Both the position numbers and the translations under genes were made by a program. The notes under the pieces are model-generated. The model saw only the letters and a program-made list of their open reading frames with translations. It did not search any database and was not told the DNA's origin. From an uncultured Oscillospiraceae bacterium (GTDB taxonomy: Bacteria > Bacillota > Clostridia > Oscillospirales > Acutalibacteraceae), in NCBI GenBank assembly GCA_900553255.1, contig USCI01000093.1, positions 1-8,454 on the forward strand: a DNA stretch of 8,454 nucleotides, given 5' to 3'. Position 1 is the stretch's first letter. Each line of letters begins with the position of its first letter. Positions 5,256 to 8,454 of the stretch are shown here, one piece after another.

Positions 5256-6020
5256 ATGCCCGCGTGCATTCTTACCCTGGAAACCTCGGGCATGCCGGAG
5301 GATGAGCTGGAGGCGCTCATCCGGCGCCTGCCCCCTGCCCGGCGGGAACGGCTTTCCCGCCTGCGTCCGGAGCAGCGGCGGGAATCCGCCGCTGCTGCCG
5401 CGCTGGCCTGCTGCGCTTTGCAGCGGGCACTTTCGGCTGCTCCCGTGCCGGCCGGCCTGACCGTCCGGCAGCTGCTGGAGGAAGCCTGGTTCGTGCCGGA
5501 GGGCTGGCCGGCGGACGCCCGGGGCAAGCCCTTTGCGTCGGGCGTGGAAACGCCGGACGGACGGCGGTATGTCTCGCTGTCCCACTCCGATGGGCTTGCC
5601 GCTGCCGCGGCGGCCGATGTACCGGTCGGCCTGGATGTCCAGCGGCTCTCCCCCGCCTTCACGGCACAGCAGGTGGAGCGGTTTTGCCGCCGCCTGCATC
5701 CGGAGGAGGCGGAAATGCTGCTCGGCCTGCCGGAGGAGCAGAGGCGGGAGGCGTTCTGCCGGCTGTGGACGGGTAAGGAAAGCGTGCTCAAGCTCTCCGG
5801 CCTCGGACTGACCTGCCCGCTCAACCGCTTTGCGGTGCCGGTGGAAAAGGACACCGCACAAATCCCGTTTTTCGGCAGCACGGTGCGCATAGTCTGGTAC
5901 GCCGTCCCGCAGGGAAGCCTCGCTTTGTCCCGGTATGAGGAGACGGTATCCAGTACTTATGGTCCGGACGGCTGCGCCGCTCAAGGGCCGATGTCAGAAA
6001 ATCGTAAGAATTCCCCGTGA
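5256..6020 (+). CDS. 4'-phosphopantetheinyl transferase superfamily protein (Sfp type)
   Basis: This protein of 254 residues should move the 4'-phosphopantetheine arm of coenzyme A onto a serine of acyl- or peptidyl-carrier proteins. Family marks are GKPF (90-93), SLSHSDG (107-113), VGLDVQ (124-129) with metal ligand D127, and the signature FCRLWTGKESVLK (167-179) with W171, K174, E175 and K179. The first metal motif usually reads G-[IV]-D-[IV]-E; here the Glu is Gln (Q129), which some family members tolerate. The last ~25 residues, after about 230, look like an unconserved tail. The ATG lies 5 nt after the fhs stop with no good Shine-Dalgarno of its own, so translation is probably coupled to fhs. 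No carrier-protein or synthase gene is present in the window, so the target (fatty-acid ACP or a secondary-metabolite carrier) is unknown. Confidence 0.87.
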   Translation: MPACILTLETSGMPEDELEALIRRLPPARRERLSRLRPEQRRESAAAAALACCALQRALSAAPVPAGLTVRQLLEEAWFVPEGWPADARGKPFASGVETPDGRRYVSLSHSDGLAAAAAADVPVGLDVQRLSPAFTAQQVERFCRRLHPEEAEMLLGLPEEQRREAFCRLWTGKESVLKLSGLGLTCPLNRFAVPVEKDTAQIPFFGSTVRIVWYAVPQGSLALSRYEETVSSTYGPDGCAAQGPMSENRKNSP

Positions 6021-6094
6021 GAAAAAGGCCGCCGACCGGCGACTACAAAGATAGGACAAGCGGTATTCTCCGCACCAGAAAGGATTGGAAAATC

Positions 6095-7192
6095 ATGAAA
6101 TCACAGGAGCCGCGGCGCCCCGCCGCCCATTCGACCGCCCCCCATCAAGCGCCCAAAAAAGCCAAAAAAAGACGGCGCGCCCGTATCATCGCGGCGAGCA
6201 TTGCTGCCGGCTTCATGGTGGTGGTCAGCTGCGGCCTGATCGCGGCGGCCGGTTGGATCAATAACCTGTTGGGCAACATCGATACTCCCGACCCGGTCAA
6301 TCCGAGCAGCGACGCGGTGATCGCCGACCCCCTGCCGCCTGTGGAAAAGGAGGTCAAGATGCTTCCGAGCGATTACGAAGCCCAAACGGTGGACGAAATC
6401 TCGCTCAAGGGGAATTCCGGCACCGTCACCAACTACCTCGTGCTAGGCGTCAACCCCAACGACCATCTGGCGGATACCAACATCCTGATTTCCATCAACA
6501 CCAAAACCCGCACCATCCAGATCATCTCGCTGATGCGGGACGTGCTGGTGCAGGTCCAGAACCAAAGCGGCACGTGGGTCGAATGGAAGCTCAACGCAGC
6601 CCATTCCTGGGGACGGATCCCGGGACACAAGGCGATGATCGAGAAAAACTTCCGTCTTGAGGTCGACCGCTATGTCACGATGGATTTCGGCGTATTCTCC
6701 TACGCCATCGACCAGATCGGCGGGATCGACATCGAACTGACCGCGCAGGAAGCACAGGCCTTTGCGGGCGGCAGCACCGCCGGCACCTATCATCTGGACG
6801 GCGAGGCGGCTCTGGCCTATTCCCGCGAGCGGCACATGACCACACTGGATGGATACGATGACGACTGGGGCCGCACCGAACGGCAGCGCCGGGTGGTTGA
6901 AGCTGCATTCAACAAGGCCAAGCAGAATCCCTTCGATGTCGGCCTCAAGCTGCCGGATATCGTGGCACAGGCCAATATCGTCACCACCATGCGCAAGGAC
7001 GATCTGGTGGAGCTGGCTGTTCAGGGGCTGATGGAGTACAAGGACTACACGCTGGAAAACCATGTGATCGCCGACCACGGCACCTACCGCGGCAAGACCG
7101 ATATGTCGTCTTACGGCTCCGCACTGGAACTGACCGACCCGGTGCAGACGGTGCTCACCCTGCACGAATGGATTTACGGCAAGGAGCAGTAA
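6095..7192 (+). CDS. LCP (LytR-CpsA-Psr) family protein, divergent active site
   Basis: LCP proteins attach teichoic acids, capsule or other glycopolymers from lipid carriers to peptidoglycan on the outer membrane face. This 365-residue copy has a basic cytoplasmic tail (KKAKKRRRAR, 21-30), one membrane helix (about 31-54), a linker and an LCP domain (about 113-275). Retained residues include D127, R148-D149, N167 of KLNAAH, R244 and R246 of YSRER, and R260/Q264 of GRTERQ. Two typical residues differ: the LLLGxD Asp is N120 (LVLGVN), and the R-[ST]-D Arg is L125 (LADT). The tandem paralogue keeps both. Activity may therefore be altered or lost. The ATG at 6095 has GAAAGGA (6078-6084) 10 nt upstream. 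A GTG at 6017 overlapping the previous stop gives an in-frame extension but lacks a ribosome binding site. It ends in LTDPVQTVLTLHEWIYGKEQ (346-365), a tail shared with the next gene. Confidence 0.9.
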   Translation: MKSQEPRRPAAHSTAPHQAPKKAKKRRRARIIAASIAAGFMVVVSCGLIAAAGWINNLLGNIDTPDPVNPSSDAVIADPLPPVEKEVKMLPSDYEAQTVDEISLKGNSGTVTNYLVLGVNPNDHLADTNILISINTKTRTIQIISLMRDVLVQVQNQSGTWVEWKLNAAHSWGRIPGHKAMIEKNFRLEVDRYVTMDFGVFSYAIDQIGGIDIELTAQEAQAFAGGSTAGTYHLDGEAALAYSRERHMTTLDGYDDDWGRTERQRRVVEAAFNKAKQNPFDVGLKLPDIVAQANIVTTMRKDDLVELAVQGLMEYKDYTLENHVIADHGTYRGKTDMSSYGSALELTDPVQTVLTLHEWIYGKEQ

Positions 7193-7208
7193 ATTTGCCG
7201 ATTTGAAA

Positions 7209-7247
7209 ATTTTGCCCGGGTTGCCTTGACGGCAACCCGGGCAAAAT
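7209..7247. other. Long perfect stem-loop between the two LCP genes
   Basis: The left arm, 7209-7225, pairs without mismatch with 7231-7247, giving a 17-bp stem whose core is GCCCGGGTTGCC, with loop TTGAC. It fills the 90-nt gap between the LCP genes. On the plus strand the 3' arm ends in AAAAT and continues into AGCC, so there is no U-tract and a standard forward terminator is not supported. On the minus strand a short T run follows. It may act as a partial terminator, an RNA-processing or stability element that lowers expression of the second gene, or an antisense-strand terminator. Confidence 0.7.
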
Positions 7248-7282
7248 AGCCATGAACCGAAACGGAAGGAGGCGACGCGATC

Positions 7283-8413
7283 GTGCCCGCCAAAAAGAAA
7301 AAGGCCGCACACAGCCGGCCAAAAGGCAGAAAGCCGGCCAGGAAGCGCACCAAACGGGCTTCCCTCATCCGCAGCCTGATAATTGCCCTGGCCTGTGTGC
7401 TGGGCGTTCTTGCCGTCATTGTGGCCGGCGGCAGCCTGTGGATGTGGCAGAAGCTCGGCATGGTGGACTATGACGACTCCTCCATACAGTATCTGGATTC
7501 CCTGCCGCCGGAAGAGGAGGACGACCTGCTCCTTCCGGAAGGGGAGGAAATCGAGGAATTGGAGTCCTCCGCAAACAGCGGCACGCCCACACGGCCGGAT
7601 AACGGCCTCTCGGACATTGCCGTCCAGGGCAGCGAGGACGGCATCACCAACATCCTGCTGCTGGGAATCGATGCGGAATCCGGCTATGTCGGGCGCTCGG
7701 ACGTCATGATGCTGCTGTCCATCGATAAGAACCGCAAAACCATCCGGCTGATTTCCTTCCTGCGTGACACGCTGATTACCATTCCCGGGCGCGACAAGGA
7801 CGGCGACGGCCTGGACGACTATGCCAAGCTCAACGCCGCCTATGCCTACGGCGGGTTTGACCTGCTCTCCGCCACCATGCGGGAGAATTTCCGCCTGCAG
7901 ATCGACGAATACATCGGGGTGAACTTTCCGGCGTTTTCGGCCTGCGTGGAAGCCATGAACGGCGTGGAAATCACCCTGACCGCGGCGGAGGCCGAGGTGG
8001 TGGGCATCCGTGCGGCCGACGGCACCTATCAGGCGGGCACCTATCTGCTCAACGGTGAACAGGCGCTGACCTATGCCCGCATCCGCAAGCTGGACAGCGA
8101 TTTCGGGCGCACCGAGCGGCAGCGCAAGCTGATTTCCGCGCTCATCGCCAAAGCCAAAACCATGGATGTTTTTACTCTCAACCGGGTGCTCGACGCGGTG
8201 CTCGGCGACGTGCGCACCAACATGTCCAAAGGCGAATTCGCCGGCTTTATCCTGGACGCGGTTTCCTACAGCTCCTATGCGGTGGAAGCCTCCTACCATC
8301 TTCCGCAGGACGGCGCGTACAGGGGTGTATCGGTGCCGGGCGTGGGCTCCTCGCTCCAGCTGACCGACCCGGCCGCATCGGTCCGGGAGCTCCACGAATA
8401 TATTTACGGATAA
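7283..8413 (+). CDS. LCP (LytR-CpsA-Psr) family protein
   Basis: This is a membrane-anchored glycopolymer transferase of 376 residues. It has a very basic N-terminal tail (residues 4-30), one membrane helix (about 29-55), an acidic linker (73-94, rich in Glu/Asp) and an LCP domain (about 122-290). The active-site set appears complete: LLLGID with D130, R138-S139-D140, R161-D162, KLNAAYAYGG with N184, R266 and R268 of YARIR, and R276/Q280 of GRTERQ. Just before KLNAA is DKDGDGLDD (171-179), matching the nine-residue DxDxDGxxD calcium-loop pattern. The start is GTG at 7283, with a strong GGAAGGAGG (7264-7272) 10 nt upstream. It shares the C-terminal LTDP...LHE-x-IYG tail with the preceding LCP protein, so the pair arose by duplication or close common descent. 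It is the last gene before a terminator-like stem. The polymer it attaches is unknown. Confidence 0.94.
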   Translation: MPAKKKKAAHSRPKGRKPARKRTKRASLIRSLIIALACVLGVLAVIVAGGSLWMWQKLGMVDYDDSSIQYLDSLPPEEEDDLLLPEGEEIEELESSANSGTPTRPDNGLSDIAVQGSEDGITNILLLGIDAESGYVGRSDVMMLLSIDKNRKTIRLISFLRDTLITIPGRDKDGDGLDDYAKLNAAYAYGGFDLLSATMRENFRLQIDEYIGVNFPAFSACVEAMNGVEITLTAAEAEVVGIRAADGTYQAGTYLLNGEQALTYARIRKLDSDFGRTERQRKLISALIAKAKTMDVFTLNRVLDAVLGDVRTNMSKGEFAGFILDAVSYSSYAVEASYHLPQDGAYRGVSVPGVGSSLQLTDPAASVRELHEYIYG

Positions 8414-8415
8414 AA

Positions 8416-8454
8416 AACGGCGCAGGCTTCCGGGCATCCGGAGCCTGCGCCGTT
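8416..8454 (+). terminator. Probable intrinsic terminator of the fhs-LCP operon
   Basis: Three nt after the stop of the second LCP gene, AACGGCGCAGGCT (8416-8428) pairs exactly with AGCCTGCGCCGTT (8442-8454). The stem continues inside, after a one-base bulge, as CCGG/CCGG with loop GCAT. A run of A precedes the stem and its right arm ends in TT at the window edge. The full U-tract, if present, lies outside, so termination is likely but not fully seen. Confidence 0.75.

Noticed and set aside
3574..6020. Functional link of Fhs and PPTase through a 10-formyl-THF dehydrogenase carrying phosphopantetheine, as in animals.
   Set aside because: No such enzyme or any carrier protein is encoded in the window, so the link would be speculation.
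6017..6094. GTG start at 6017 for the first LCP gene, overlapping the PPTase stop by 4 nt.
   Set aside because: Overlap coupling is possible, but there is no ribosome binding site there. The ATG at 6095 has a well-spaced GAAAGGA, and the extra 26 residues look unconserved.
6443..8437. A 664-codon open frame on the minus strand across both LCP genes.
   Set aside because: It is antisense to two well-supported genes, crosses their intergenic stem-loop and has no recognisable domain. High-GC codon usage commonly leaves such frames open.

Overview
The window looks like a chromosomal segment of a high-GC Gram-positive anaerobe, most likely an Oscillospirales/Ruminococcaceae-type gut clostridium. 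The grounds are GC-rich third codon positions, strong AGGAGG-type ribosome binding sites, SigA-like promoters in AT-rich gaps, a clostridial YtrA-type GntR/ABC cassette, a folate-dependent formate ligase and tandem LytR-CpsA-Psr (LCP) proteins. Genus and species cannot be fixed from the sequence alone.

Layout. (1) Positions 1-89 hold short palindromes of a probable intergenic repeat. (2) Positions 90-2110, minus strand, form a three-gene cassette read right to left: a GntR/YtrA-family repressor, an ABC ATPase and a six-helix ABC permease, the last two overlapping by 7 nt. (3) Positions 2111-2305 are a divergent AT-rich control region. It has a TTGACA/TATTAT promoter for the cassette, with a near-perfect 28-bp inverted repeat (probable repressor operator) over its -10 box and start point, and a weaker promoter for the plus-strand gene. 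(4) Positions 2306-2860 encode a YwlG-like protein (UPF0340/TIGR01440). (5) Positions 2861-3468 contain no convincing gene but carry several perfect inverted repeats and two duplicated short words, which suggests a repetitive intergenic element. (6) Positions 3469-8454 form a plausible plus-strand operon: a good promoter, formate-tetrahydrofolate ligase (fhs), a 4'-phosphopantetheinyl transferase starting 5 nt after fhs, and two tandem LCP proteins. It closes with a strong terminator-like stem at the window's right edge.

How the genes fit together. The minus-strand cassette resembles autoregulated GntR-ABC modules, some of which respond to cell-envelope stress. The plus-strand operon combines one-carbon metabolism (10-formyl-THF synthesis), activation of carrier proteins and attachment of polymers to the cell wall. 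This mix may be simple growth-linked co-transcription. The points most worth a second look are: the first LCP protein, which lacks two normally conserved active-site residues while its tandem paralogue keeps them; a canonical DxDxDG calcium-type loop inside the second LCP protein; a possible SD-masking fold in the fhs leader; and the palindrome-rich gap upstream of fhs. No mobile element, CRISPR array, tRNA or rRNA was recognised.
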